Below, one piece after another: positions 28,684-38,194 of a stretch of 64,000 nt of DNA; the first letter of the stretch is position 1, and every line of letters begins with the position of its first letter. The notes under the pieces are model-generated. The model did no database searches. It was not told the origin of the DNA and saw only the letters and a program-made list of their open reading frames with translations. This DNA is from Roseomonas marmotae (GTDB lineage: Bacteria; Pseudomonadota; Alphaproteobacteria; Acetobacterales; Acetobacteraceae), in assembly GCF_017654485.1 (NCBI RefSeq), contig NZ_CP061091.1:1873501-1937500 (forward strand). The letters are read 5' to 3'. The translations under genes and the position numbers were made by a program.

Positions 28684-31020
28684 TCACAGCGGATGCGTGG
28701 CGTGGCCCACGGGTTCCCGCCCGTTGCCGGTATCTTCCCTGCCATCTTCCTGCAGGATCCTCACCGGAACCGACTTGGCGGCTGGCGTCTTGGACTGCTC
28801 GTCATGGTGGGAGAGGGGGATGAGGGGGTTCATCTCCGGGTAATAAGCGCCGAGGCAGCCATCCGGCAGACGGAAGGGCGTCACCCTCAGGCCGCTGACC
28901 TTCCGCTCAACCCCATCTCCTGCATCGCTGACAAGGGAGACAACCTGGCCCTCCCGCAGGTTGTGGCGCCGCATTTCCAGGGGGTTGATGAGCACCACGT
29001 CGCGCGTGCCTTCGATGCCGCGCATACGGTCGCTGTAGCCATAGATCGTCGTGTTGAACTGGTCGTTGCTGCGCAGGGTGATGAGGCGGAAGCGGCCCGG
29101 CGCATCCTCGAATCCGGTCGCCGACATCGGCTTGGCTACGGTGAACTCGGCTTTGCCGGACTTGGTTTTCCAGATCCGCTCCCGCGCCGAATTCCCGCGA
29201 TAGAAGCCGCCGGGAGTGAACATGCGGTTATTGAAGTCGTGGAATTCCTCAAGGTAGGTCTCGGCGATCAGGTCACGGATCAGGCTGTAATCAGCGACCC
29301 ATTCGTCCCATTTCACCCGGTTGTTGACCGGCAGCGTCGCCTTGGCGATACCGGCGACGATCGCGACCTCCGAACGCAGGTGATCACTGGCGGGCTTGCG
29401 GCGGGCGATCGAGCCATGGATGCAGCTGAAGGTATCCTCCATGCTGACGGCCTGCGGACCGCTGGCCTGGATATCTTCCTCGGTGCGGCTGAGGCAGGGC
29501 AGGAGATAGGCTACCTGGCCATGCACCAGGTGGCTGCGGTTGAGCTTCGTGGCGACCTGTACGGTCAGGCGCATATCGCTCCAGGCCTTTTCCATCCGGT
29601 CGCGTTCCGGGATGGCGCGAACGAAGTTGCCACCCAGGCCGATAAAGGCACGCACTTGGCCGGAGATGATACCCTCGCAGGCCTCCACGGTGTTCAGGCC
29701 CTTGTCGCGCGGCGGCTTGAAGTTGAACTGCTTCGCCAGCCTGTCGAGCGGCACCAGCTCCGGCTTTTCCGCGATGCCGACGGTGCGCTGCCCCTGCACG
29801 TTGGAATGGCCCCGGACAGGAGAAATGCCGGTCCCATCGCGGCCGATATTGCCTTTCAGCAGCAGCATGTTCACCAGCATCGCCACGTTCTCGAAGCCAT
29901 GGACATGCTGGGTCAGCCCCATGCCGTAGAAGGCGGTGACGCGGTCGGCTTCGACATAGACCTGGGCGGCTGCCTCGATATCCCGCCGTGACAGGCCGGA
30001 CTGCGCCTCGATCTCCTCCCAGCCGGTCCCACGCACCTTTGCTTCGAAGGCCTTGAAGCCATGGGTGTGCTGCTGGATGAAGTCCTCGTCCAGCACGCGC
30101 CGCCCCTGCTGCTGCGCGGCGTCATCCGCGGCGAGGACGTGCTTGCAGATGCCGAGAATCACGGCGATGTCGCCGCCCGGCCGGACCTGGTGATACTGGC
30201 TGCTGATGGCGGTTTCCTGCCCCGTCAGCATCTCCACCGGGTTTTGCGGATTGGTGAAGACCTCCAGTCCCCGCTCCCGCACCGGGTTGAAGGTGATGAT
30301 CTTAACGCCACGCTTCGCGGCTTCCTGCAACGGGTGCAGGAAGCGTGGGCTGTTGGAGCCGGTATTCTGCCCAAAGAAGAACATCGCATCGCAGTTGGAG
30401 AGATCGTCGAAGACCACGGTGCCGACGCTCGTCCCGATGACCTGCTTCAGCGCGACGGAGGTGGTCTCGTGGCACATGTTCGAGCTGTCAGGCAGGTTGT
30501 TGTGGCCATAGAGCCGCGCGAACAGCGCATAGAGGTAGGAAGTCTCCAGGCTCGCCCGGCCGGAGGAGTAGAAGACGGCGGATTTCGGTTCCAGCGCGCG
30601 CAGTTCCTTGCCGATGGCGGCAAAGGCCTCGTCCCAGCCACAGGGCACGTAGCGGTCCGTGGCGGCGTCGTAGCGCAACGGGTGGGTCAGCCGCCCCTCC
30701 TGCTCCAGGTCGTAATCCCGCCATTCCCGCAGCTCGGCCAGCGTATGCGTGGCAAAGAATTCCGGCGTGCAGCGGCGGCTGGTCAGGTCCCACAGGGTTG
30801 CCTTCGCACCGTTCTCGCAGAATTCGAAGGGGTGGGGATTGGCTGGCTTGGCCCAGGAGCAGGAGACGCACATGAAGCCGTGCGGCTTGTTCTGCCGCAT
30901 CAGTGTCTCGATCGCCAGCGGCGTCGACCATTCCTTGCCGAAGATCGTGCTGATGCCGCGCAAGGAACCCCAGCCGCCCGCCGGGGAATCGTAGTGAACG
31001 GTGCCTTTTTCCTTCGGCAT
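28684..31020 (-). CDS. FdhF/YdeP-family molybdopterin oxidoreductase
   Basis: A 778-residue relative of formate dehydrogenase H and E. coli YdeP. The N-terminal Cys cluster region (GFMCVSCSWAKPANPHPFEFCENGAKAT, within 45-75), the active-site region SSNMCHETTSVALK (about 180) and the C-terminal molybdopterin-dinucleotide domain (RLITLRSNDQFNTTIYGYSDRMRGI) identify the family. YdeP aids acid resistance in E. coli. No electron-transfer partner gene is adjacent, so the acceptor is unknown. An upstream GTG at 31050 is possible; the ATG at 31020 is preferred as the natural N-terminus. Confidence 0.88.
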   Translation of the reverse strand: MPKEKGTVHYDSPAGGWGSLRGISTIFGKEWSTPLAIETLMRQNKPHGFMCVSCSWAKPANPHPFEFCENGAKATLWDLTSRRCTPEFFATHTLAELREWRDYDLEQEGRLTHPLRYDAATDRYVPCGWDEAFAAIGKELRALEPKSAVFYSSGRASLETSYLYALFARLYGHNNLPDSSNMCHETTSVALKQVIGTSVGTVVFDDLSNCDAMFFFGQNTGSNSPRFLHPLQEAAKRGVKIITFNPVRERGLEVFTNPQNPVEMLTGQETAISSQYHQVRPGGDIAVILGICKHVLAADDAAQQQGRRVLDEDFIQQHTHGFKAFEAKVRGTGWEEIEAQSGLSRRDIEAAAQVYVEADRVTAFYGMGLTQHVHGFENVAMLVNMLLLKGNIGRDGTGISPVRGHSNVQGQRTVGIAEKPELVPLDRLAKQFNFKPPRDKGLNTVEACEGIISGQVRAFIGLGGNFVRAIPERDRMEKAWSDMRLTVQVATKLNRSHLVHGQVAYLLPCLSRTEEDIQASGPQAVSMEDTFSCIHGSIARRKPASDHLRSEVAIVAGIAKATLPVNNRVKWDEWVADYSLIRDLIAETYLEEFHDFNNRMFTPGGFYRGNSARERIWKTKSGKAEFTVAKPMSATGFEDAPGRFRLITLRSNDQFNTTIYGYSDRMRGIEGTRDVVLINPLEMRRHNLREGQVVSLVSDAGDGVERKVSGLRVTPFRLPDGCLGAYYPEMNPLIPLSHHDEQSKTPAAKSVPVRILQEDGREDTGNGREPVGHATHPL

Positions 31021-31178
31021 GGCACTGACCCCGTCGCTGTCCCTGATCACGGGCTTACGCCGGGCGCGGAGGATGGTTTCAGCGCGCCCTATCGTGCCGG
31101 CGGCCCCGCCGGGGGCCGCGCTGCGGGGAATGGCCGGGGATTGCGTGATCTTGAGGAAGCAATGGTCCAGCTCACGCC

Positions 31179-32180
31179 TCAGGGCCAGCCCACGCCTCCG
31201 GTCTCGCCGTAGATCTGACCGGTTGTGTAGCTGGAGGTAGCGGCGGCCAGCTCAACATAGACGGAGGCCAGCTCCACCGGCTGTCCCGGGCGCTTCATGG
31301 GCGTGGTGCTGCCGAAGTTTTTCAGCCCTTCCTCCGTCTGCCCGCCGGAGACCTGCAACGGCGTCCAGAAGGGGCCGGGCGCGACGCCGTTCACGCGGAT
31401 GCCCTGGTCCACAAGCTGCTTCGCCAGCCCGCGCACGAAGATCATGATCGCGCCCTTGGTGCAGGCATAGTCGAGGATCTGTGGAGAAGGCGTCTGCGCA
31501 TTGACCGAGCTAGTGCAGATGATGGCCGATCCTGGCGGCAGATGCGGCAGCGCCGCCTTCACGATCCAGAACATGGCGTAGACATTGGTCTTCATGGTCC
31601 GGTCGAGCTGCTCGGTGGAGATATCCAGCAGCGAGGTCTGCGCGTGCTGATAGGCGGCATTGCTGACCAGCGTATCCAGACCGCCGAGTTCCCGCACCGC
31701 CCGCTCGACCAGGCTGCGGCAGAAGGCCTCGTCCTGGATATCACCGGGGATCAGCACGGCCTTGCGTCCGGCGTCGCGGATCAGCTTCGCGACCTCCTGC
31801 GCGTCGGGTTCCTCGCTGGGGACATAGTTGATCGCGACATCCGCCCCCTCCCGCGCATAGGCGATGGCGGCGGCCCGCCCGATGCCGGAATCGCCGCCGG
31901 TGATCAGCGCGCGGCGCCCCGCAAGCCGGCCTGAGCCCCTGTAGCTGGCCTCGCCGCAATCGGGGACAGGCGTCATCCTCGATTGTAGCCCTGGCCAGGG
32001 CTGGGACTGCATGGGGAAGGGGGGTCTGGGATACTTGTCCTGCGGGTTCGAAAGCGCCGGGGCCGCGCCCGCATCCGGCGCCCCCTGCGCCAGGGCCGGG
32101 GCCGCCGCCGCCGAGGCGATGCCCGCGGCGGCGATCCCCCGGAAGACGTTCCGGCGAGAGGGGGAGTGATCTTCGGCCAT
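31179..32180 (-). CDS. Short-chain dehydrogenase/reductase with a Tat signal peptide
   Basis: A 333-residue SDR. The Rossmann motif [12 protein letters not shown] (95-106), the NNAA-type element SNAAYQHAQ and the catalytic Ser (SSVNAQ) plus YACTKG (Tyr-x-x-x-Lys) are complete, in the order of the YhdF/YtkK-like stress subfamily. In front is an N-terminal segment [25 protein letters not shown], a typical twin-arginine signal with a cleavage site, followed by 50 linker residues. An exported NAD(P)-binding SDR is unusual. The gene is divergent from puuE-like 32295. Confidence 0.85.
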   Translation of the reverse strand: MAEDHSPSRRNVFRGIAAAGIASAAAAPALAQGAPDAGAAPALSNPQDKYPRPPFPMQSQPWPGLQSRMTPVPDCGEASYRGSGRLAGRRALITGGDSGIGRAAAIAYAREGADVAINYVPSEEPDAQEVAKLIRDAGRKAVLIPGDIQDEAFCRSLVERAVRELGGLDTLVSNAAYQHAQTSLLDISTEQLDRTMKTNVYAMFWIVKAALPHLPPGSAIICTSSVNAQTPSPQILDYACTKGAIMIFVRGLAKQLVDQGIRVNGVAPGPFWTPLQVSGGQTEEGLKNFGSTTPMKRPGQPVELASVYVELAAATSSYTTGQIYGETGGVGWP

Positions 32181-32294
32181 GTCTCTGTTCCCTGGACCTG
32201 CGTTCCCGGGTTGAACAGCCATGGAGCATGGAGGTTCGCGAAGGCCGCTGCTCTTTCGTTGACGCCCTGGCCGCCGCCCCGCCAAGCTCGCCGC

Positions 32295-33218
32295 ATGACG
32301 ATCCTGGCTCCAGACAGCTGCTATCCCCGCGACTTCCAGGGCTACGGCCCCAACCCGCCGGACCCGCAATGGCCCGGCGGCGCGAGGCTCGCGCTGTCCT
32401 TCGTGCTGAACTACGAGGAGGGCGGCGAGAATACCGTGCTGAACGGCGACGCCGGTAGCGAGATCTATCTGAACGAGACACCGGGCGGGAACCCCGTGCT
32501 CGGGGCGCGGGACATCGGCAAGGAGAGCCAGTTCGACTACGGTGCCCGTGCCGGCGTCTGGCGCGTGCTACGCCTGTTCGCGCAGCGGGACCTCAGGCTG
32601 ACGGTCTATGGCGTCGGCCGGGCGCTGGAACTGAACCCGGCGGTGGGCAGAGCCTTCGCGGAGGCCGGGCATGAGGTGGCCAGCCATGGCTGGCGCTGGA
32701 TCAACTACCAGGATGTCGATGAGGCGACGGAACGCGAGCATATCGCGAAATGCGTGGAGACCATCACGCGCACCGTGGGAAAACCCCCGGTCGGCTGGTA
32801 CACGGGCCGCATCAGCGAGCGGACGCGCCGGCTGGTGGCCGAGCATGGCGGCTTTCTCTACGACAGCGACGCCTATGACGACGATCTTCCCTATTACGTC
32901 ACTGTCGCCGGCAAGCCCCTGCTGATCATTCCCTATACCCTCGACAACAACGACATGAAATTCGCCGTGCCGCCCGGCTTCTCCGGCAATGACGGTTTCG
33001 AGCAGCATCTGCGCGATGCCGTGGACCTGCTGCGGGAGGAGGGGAAGACGGCACCGAAGATGATGAGCGTCGGGCTGCATTGTCGCCTGGTGGGCCGTCC
33101 CGGCCGTGCCGCGGCCCTGGCGCGCGTGCTGGATTACGTGAAGTCCTGCCCGGACATCTGGGTGGCGACGCGGGAGGAGATAGCGCGGCACTGGCTCAGC
33201 ACACATCCACCGGCCTGA
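32295..33218 (+). CDS. puuE: PuuE-like polysaccharide deacetylase-fold allantoinase
   Basis: A 307-residue member of the carbohydrate esterase 4 fold family that includes PuuE, the cofactor-independent allantoinase of purine catabolism. Typical features are the N-terminal [36 protein letters not shown] (10-44) and [14 protein letters not shown] (121-134). The metal-binding Asp of the classical deacetylases is replaced, as in PuuE. Other urate or allantoin genes are not seen in the window, so a close relative with a different amide substrate is possible. It ends in a strong hairpin. Confidence 0.8.
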   Translation: MTILAPDSCYPRDFQGYGPNPPDPQWPGGARLALSFVLNYEEGGENTVLNGDAGSEIYLNETPGGNPVLGARDIGKESQFDYGARAGVWRVLRLFAQRDLRLTVYGVGRALELNPAVGRAFAEAGHEVASHGWRWINYQDVDEATEREHIAKCVETITRTVGKPPVGWYTGRISERTRRLVAEHGGFLYDSDAYDDDLPYYVTVAGKPLLIIPYTLDNNDMKFAVPPGFSGNDGFEQHLRDAVDLLREEGKTAPKMMSVGLHCRLVGRPGRAAALARVLDYVKSCPDIWVATREEIARHWLSTHPPA

Positions 33219-33232
33219 GGCCGGCGGGAGTT

Positions 33233-33260
33233 GCGGGCGGCGGGAGGGGCCGCCGCCCGC
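33233..33260. terminator. Bidirectional hairpin between puuE-like gene and the lipoprotein gene
   Basis: GCGGGCGGCG (33233-33242) and CGCCGCCCGC (33251-33260) give a 10-bp perfect stem with an 8-base loop between convergent genes. There is no U-run on either strand. Confidence 0.55.
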
Positions 33261-33266
33261 GTCAGA

Positions 33267-33443
33267 TCACGGACGGACCGTGACGCTCGGGCCCGTGGTC
33301 ATGGGGGCCGGGGTTGTCATCACGGTGGTGGGCTGCGGCGTCGGGGCCGGGGCGGAGACGACCGTCGGGGGCGCCGTGTTCACGGAGCAGGCCGCCAGGC
33401 CGATGGATGCGGTCAGAACAGCCAGGGTCGGAAGAATACGCAC
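33267..33443 (-). CDS. Small lipoprotein with a Thr/Pro-rich tail
   Basis: A 58-residue protein starting at a GTG that follows a strong AAGGAGG (33459-33453) with a spacing of about eight bases. MRILPTLAVLTASIGLAAC is a lipoprotein signal with the lipobox LAAC (16-19). The mature part is almost all Thr, Pro, Val and Ala (APAPTPQPTTVMTT). The gene is short and uses a GTG start, so an automatic search can miss it. The terminator hairpin lies just beyond the stop. Function unknown. Confidence 0.7.
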   Translation of the reverse strand: MRILPTLAVLTASIGLAACSVNTAPPTVVSAPAPTPQPTTVMTTPAPMTTGPSVTVRP

Positions 33444-33565
33444 CTTCGGGGACCTCCTTGAGGATGGGATGCCGCTCGATAACTTCCGCCCAAGCTTAAA
33501 GTGTCAGGCTCACGGTAGTAACAGCTGCGTGATGATCGCCTGAAACGGGGAATTCCTGCCGTGTT

Positions 33566-34693
33566 TTACACCAGAAGCGTGGGCAGACAGCGGCTTAGCG
33601 CCGCCTGGAAAAGCTCAAGATCTTCTGCATCCGCCCAGACATGCGGGCTGACCCGCAGCACCCCCAACCGGTCGCTGGCATGGACCCCCTCGGCGGCCAG
33701 GGCGTCGATCAGCCCGGCGGGCATGCCGCCCGGGATACGCAGGCCCAGGATATGCGGGGCACGCAGCGGGCGTGGCAGCGCGGCGAGGCCGAACGCCTCC
33801 GCCGCCCCGGCCAACTGGTCGGTCAGGGCGCGCAGCCTGTCCGCCACGGCCCCGGTGCCCCAGGAGGCCACCAGCTCCATCCCCGTGGCGGCCATGGGGA
33901 GGTTGACCGGATCGTTCCGCTCGCCCTTGTCATAGCGGCGGGCGCCGGGGGCGAAGTCTCCGCCAGGGCGGTTGCCGTTGTTCTCCTCCAGAGGCAGGCC
34001 GGACTGCCGGTGCGGCGCGGCATAGAGGAAGGCGAGGCTGTAGGGCCCCAGCACCCATTTATAGGTCGGGAAGGCCAGGAAATCCGGCCGCCAGCGCGCG
34101 ACTTCGACCGGCATGGCGCCCACGGCCTGGGTGGCATCCACCACCAGCGCTGCGCCTTGGGCGCGCAGGGCCGGGGCGATGCGGTCCAGGTCGATGATGG
34201 CGCCATCGGACCAGTGCAGCGGCGTCAGGCAGGCCACGCCCACAGGCGGGGCGCCGGGGCGGGCGATGGCCTCCAGCACCGCGCTGGTCCAGTCGCCATC
34301 GGCGGGCCGGGGGACGACATCCAGCACCGCGCCGCGCTCAGCCGCCATCCGGTCCCAGATCATGCTGACGGAGGGGAACTCGTCCTGAACCCGCAACAGG
34401 CGCGTGCCGGCGGCCAGTTCCAGGTTGCGCGCCGCCGTGGCCATGCCGTGGCTGATGGAGCCGATGATGGCGATATCCCCCGCCTCGGCGCCGATCAGCC
34501 GGGCGGCGGCGGAGCGCGTGCGCTCGGCCCATTCGGCGGCGCGGGAGGGATGCGCCCATGGCTCGCTCTTGGTCAGCATCCCGGCCTCGCCCGCGGCGCG
34601 GACGCTGCGCGGCACGGGGGAATAGGCGGCCCCGTCCAGATAGGCGATCCGGCGCGGGATATCGAAGAGGTGGCGTTGGCTGGTCAGGCTCAT
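33566..34693 (-). CDS. Class V aminotransferase-fold PLP enzyme
   Basis: A 375-residue member of the cysteine desulfurase/isopenicillin epimerase-like class V group. The N-terminus has LFDIPRRIAYLDGAAYSPVP; the PLP-binding Asp/Gln pair is in VVDATQAVG (about 179) and the Schiff-base Lys in FLAFPTYKWVLGPYSLAFLY (about 203). There is no conserved active-site Cys as in SufS, so it is not a standard desulfurase. The exact substrate is unknown. The ATG at 34711 is an alternative start. The gene is divergent from the leuA leader. Confidence 0.85.
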   Translation of the reverse strand: MSLTSQRHLFDIPRRIAYLDGAAYSPVPRSVRAAGEAGMLTKSEPWAHPSRAAEWAERTRSAAARLIGAEAGDIAIIGSISHGMATAARNLELAAGTRLLRVQDEFPSVSMIWDRMAAERGAVLDVVPRPADGDWTSAVLEAIARPGAPPVGVACLTPLHWSDGAIIDLDRIAPALRAQGAALVVDATQAVGAMPVEVARWRPDFLAFPTYKWVLGPYSLAFLYAAPHRQSGLPLEENNGNRPGGDFAPGARRYDKGERNDPVNLPMAATGMELVASWGTGAVADRLRALTDQLAGAAEAFGLAALPRPLRAPHILGLRIPGGMPAGLIDALAAEGVHASDRLGVLRVSPHVWADAEDLELFQAALSRCLPTLLV

Positions 34694-34751
34694 TCCGGGA
34701 TGAGAATACATCCCTTCCACATCGTCCAGCCGTGATCCGGCGATTCCGCCC

Positions 34752-34780
34752 TTGCGGCACCCGGCGCGGGTCCCTATCGT
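34752..34780 (+). promoter_or_regulatory. Promoter of the leu leader and leuA
   Basis: TTGCGG (34752-34757), a 17-base spacer and TATCGT (34775-34780). Transcription would begin about seven bases on, at or near the leader peptide ATG (34788). Confidence 0.55.
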
Positions 34781-34787
34781 CGCTGGC

Positions 34788-34895
34788 ATGACCATCGCCG
34801 CGTGCCACGCTCCGCTGCTGACCGGCCTTCCCGCCGGCATCGGCGCACGCGCGCTTTCCGGCCTCCTCCTTCGACTTAGCCGCCCCTGGGCGTGA
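34788..34895 (+). CDS. Leucine-rich leader peptide (attenuator) before leuA
   Basis: A 35-codon reading frame beginning ATGACCATC and ending in TGA at 34893. Its last third is RALSGLLLRLSRPWA, with four leucine codons among five (CTC CTC CTT CGA CTT, 34863-34877), preceded by two more (CTG CTG). That arrangement, just upstream of leuA, is the hallmark of a leucine-sensing leader. No ribosome site is visible and the promoter's start falls on the ATG, so it may be translated as a leaderless mRNA. Stem-loops follow the stop. Identification rests on codon content, not on homology. Confidence 0.7.
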   Translation: MTIAACHAPLLTGLPAGIGARALSGLLLRLSRPWA

Positions 34896-34953
34896 CGCCC
34901 GGCTGACCTGCCGGCATCGCTCAGGGGGACCCCCGGGGGCCCGCGCGCCCCCG
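34888..34953 (+). promoter_or_regulatory. Stem-loops of the leuA attenuator region
   Basis: Competing structures lie between the leader stop and leuA: GGGCG/CGCCC around the leader stop (34888-34900), CCGGC/GCCGG (34899-34914), GGGGG/CCCCC (34924-34934) and CGGGGGC/GCCCCCG (34934-34953). The C5 and G5 blocks at 34930-34939 can pair with either neighbour. There is no U-run after the last hairpin, so stopping would have to be Rho-assisted or work at translation. Confidence 0.5.
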
Positions 34954-34986
34954 CGCTGCACGGCAAGTCATCGAAGGAGCGTTATC

Positions 34987-36579
34987 ATGGCCATCAACCA
35001 TCCCAGCTTCGGCACCATCGCCGACAACCGCGTCATCATCTTCGACACCACGCTGCGCGACGGCGAGCAGTCCCCCGGCTTCTCCATGAACCTGGAGGAG
35101 AAGCTGCGGATGGCCGAGGCCCTGGCGGAACTGGGCGTCGATGTCATGGAAGCCGGCTTCCCCATCGCCAGCCAGGGCGATTTCGAGAGCGTGCAGTCCA
35201 TCGCGCAGCGCTTCGCCAAGGATGGCCCGGTGGTCTGCGGCCTGTCCCGCTCCGCGCCCGGCGACATCCTGCGCGCCGTGGAGGCCGTGAAGCCCGCCGC
35301 CCGCCAGCGCATCCACACCTTCATCTCCACCTCCGACCTGCATATGCGCGTCAAGCTGCGCATGACGCCCGAGGCGGTGCTGGAGGCGGTCACCAAGTCC
35401 GTCGAGTTGGCGCGCAACCACGTGGCCGACGTGGAATGGTCCGCCGAGGACGGCAGCCGCACCGACCCGGACTTCCTGTGCCGCTGCGTCGAAGCCGCCA
35501 TCAAGGCCGGCGCCACCACCATCAACATCCCGGATACCGTCGGCTACGCGGTGCCGGAGGATATCGCCCGCATCTTCACCATGCTGCGCGAGCGCGTGCC
35601 GGGCGCCGATGGCGTGATCTTCTCCGCCCATAACCACGACGACCTGGGCCTGGCGGTAGCCAATACCATCGCGGCGCTGCATGCCGGGGCGCGGCAGGTG
35701 GAGGCCACCATCAACGGCATCGGCGAGCGCGCGGGCAACGCGGCGCTGGAAGAGGTGGCCATGGCGCTGCGTACGCGCCAGGACGTCATTCCCTTCTCCA
35801 CCGGCATCGTGACGCAGAACATCCTGCGCACCAGCCGCCTGCTGGCCACGATCACCAGCTTCGACGTGCAGCCGAACAAGGCCATCGTGGGCCGCAACGC
35901 CTTCGCGCATGAGAGCGGCATCCACCAGGACGGCGTGCTGAAGGACAAGGCAACCTACGAGATCATGACGCCGGAGAGCGTCGGCTGGACCACCAACTCC
36001 CTGGTCATGGGCAAGCATTCCGGCCGCGCGGCCTTCCGCGACAAGCTGTCGATGCTGGGCTACACGCTGGGCGACAACCAGCTGAACGACGCCTTCCGCC
36101 GCTTCAAGGACCTGGCTGACCGCAAGAAGGTCGTCTACGACGAGGATATCGTCGCGCTGGTGGATGACGAGGTGGTCCGCATCAAGGACCGCGTGAAGCT
36201 GCTGGCGCTGACGGTTGCCACCGGCATGGGCACCCGTCCCACCGCCAGCCTGGTGCTGGAAGTGGATGGCGAGCGTTGCGAGGCCGTGGCTGGTGGCGAT
36301 GGCGCCGTGGACGCCACCTTCAACGCCTTGCAGCAGGTCGTGCCGCATAAGGCGGAACTGAAGCTCTATGCCGTGCAGTCCGTCACCGGCGGCACCGATG
36401 CCCAGGCGCGCGTGACCGTGCGGCTGGAGGAGGACGGCAAGCTGGTGGACGGCCAGGGCGCCGATACCGACACCATCGTGGCTTCCGCCCGCGCCTATGT
36501 GCATGCGCTGAACAAGCTGCTGGCCAAGCGCGTCCGCACCGCGCCGCCGGAGATCCTGACCCCCGCCCAGGCGGGGTGA
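34987..36579 (+). CDS. leuA: 2-isopropylmalate synthase LeuA
   Basis: First committed step of leucine synthesis: condenses acetyl-CoA with 2-ketoisovalerate. The 530-residue protein has the DRE-TIM metallolyase start IFDTTLRDGEQSPGFSMNLEEK (18-39), the metal-binding FSAHNHDDLGLAVANT (213-228) and NGIGERAGNAALEEV (245-259), the HESGIHQDG block (about 312), and a C-terminal allosteric domain (about 400-525) for leucine feedback. AAGGAGC lies before the ATG. The Leu-rich leader upstream adds a second level of control. Confidence 0.96.
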   Translation: MAINHPSFGTIADNRVIIFDTTLRDGEQSPGFSMNLEEKLRMAEALAELGVDVMEAGFPIASQGDFESVQSIAQRFAKDGPVVCGLSRSAPGDILRAVEAVKPAARQRIHTFISTSDLHMRVKLRMTPEAVLEAVTKSVELARNHVADVEWSAEDGSRTDPDFLCRCVEAAIKAGATTINIPDTVGYAVPEDIARIFTMLRERVPGADGVIFSAHNHDDLGLAVANTIAALHAGARQVEATINGIGERAGNAALEEVAMALRTRQDVIPFSTGIVTQNILRTSRLLATITSFDVQPNKAIVGRNAFAHESGIHQDGVLKDKATYEIMTPESVGWTTNSLVMGKHSGRAAFRDKLSMLGYTLGDNQLNDAFRRFKDLADRKKVVYDEDIVALVDDEVVRIKDRVKLLALTVATGMGTRPTASLVLEVDGERCEAVAGGDGAVDATFNALQQVVPHKAELKLYAVQSVTGGTDAQARVTVRLEEDGKLVDGQGADTDTIVASARAYVHALNKLLAKRVRTAPPEILTPAQAG

Positions 36580-36590
36580 GGCCATGAAAA

Positions 36591-36622
36591 ACGGCCGGTC
36601 CCGATGGGCCGGCCGTCTTTCG
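36591..36622 (+). terminator. leuA terminator
   Basis: ACGGCCGG (36591-36598) and CCGGCCGT (36609-36616) form a perfect stem followed by CTTTCG. It lies just after the leuA stop. Confidence 0.8.
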
Positions 36623-36659
36623 TTTCAGGTGGCCGCCCTTCCGGGGCGGCCAGATGGGT

Positions 36660-36899
36660 TCAGCGCCAGGCAGGGCGGCCGAGGTTGACGGTGTTCGGGC
36701 TGGTCGCGGCACCGCCCAGGGCACCCGCCGCGCCACCGATCAGCGCGCCAGTGCCTGCATTGCCGGAGAGGGAGCCAACCGCGGCGCCCGCGCCAGCGCC
36801 CAGCAGACCGCCGGAGGCCGCACGATCGCCGGTCGAGTAGCCGCAGGCCGTCAGGCTGAGGCCGGCGATGGCGAGCAGGGCGATGGTGGTTTTGCGCAT
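36660..36899 (-). CDS. Small glycine-zipper lipoprotein
   Basis: A 79-residue lipoprotein. The signal MRKTTIALLAIAGLSLTAC ends in the lipobox LTAC (16-19). The mature part is a Gly/Ala-rich glycine-zipper (SGGLLGAGAGAAVGSLSGNAGTGALIGGAAGALGG in two short runs), the type seen in YMGG-like and 17 kDa surface antigen domains that span or line membranes. It lies between leuA and mreB on the opposite strand; function unknown. Confidence 0.8.
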   Translation of the reverse strand: MRKTTIALLAIAGLSLTACGYSTGDRAASGGLLGAGAGAAVGSLSGNAGTGALIGGAAGALGGAATSPNTVNLGRPAWR

Positions 36900-36987
36900 G
36901 GATTGGGTTTCCCGGAGTTGTGGAATCTATGGCCGCTAAACGCGGGCTTAAGCAGCGGGTTGCAGCCATACATGGATTGCAGCTTGA

Positions 36988-38109
<1,122 letters not shown>

Positions 38110-38194
38110 AAAAGTGGGGCTCAGGCTCGGGTCCCGCTGACGAATCCTTATACTGGACGTTCTTCCTACAACCTGTCCCTGAGGAAGGCCGCGC

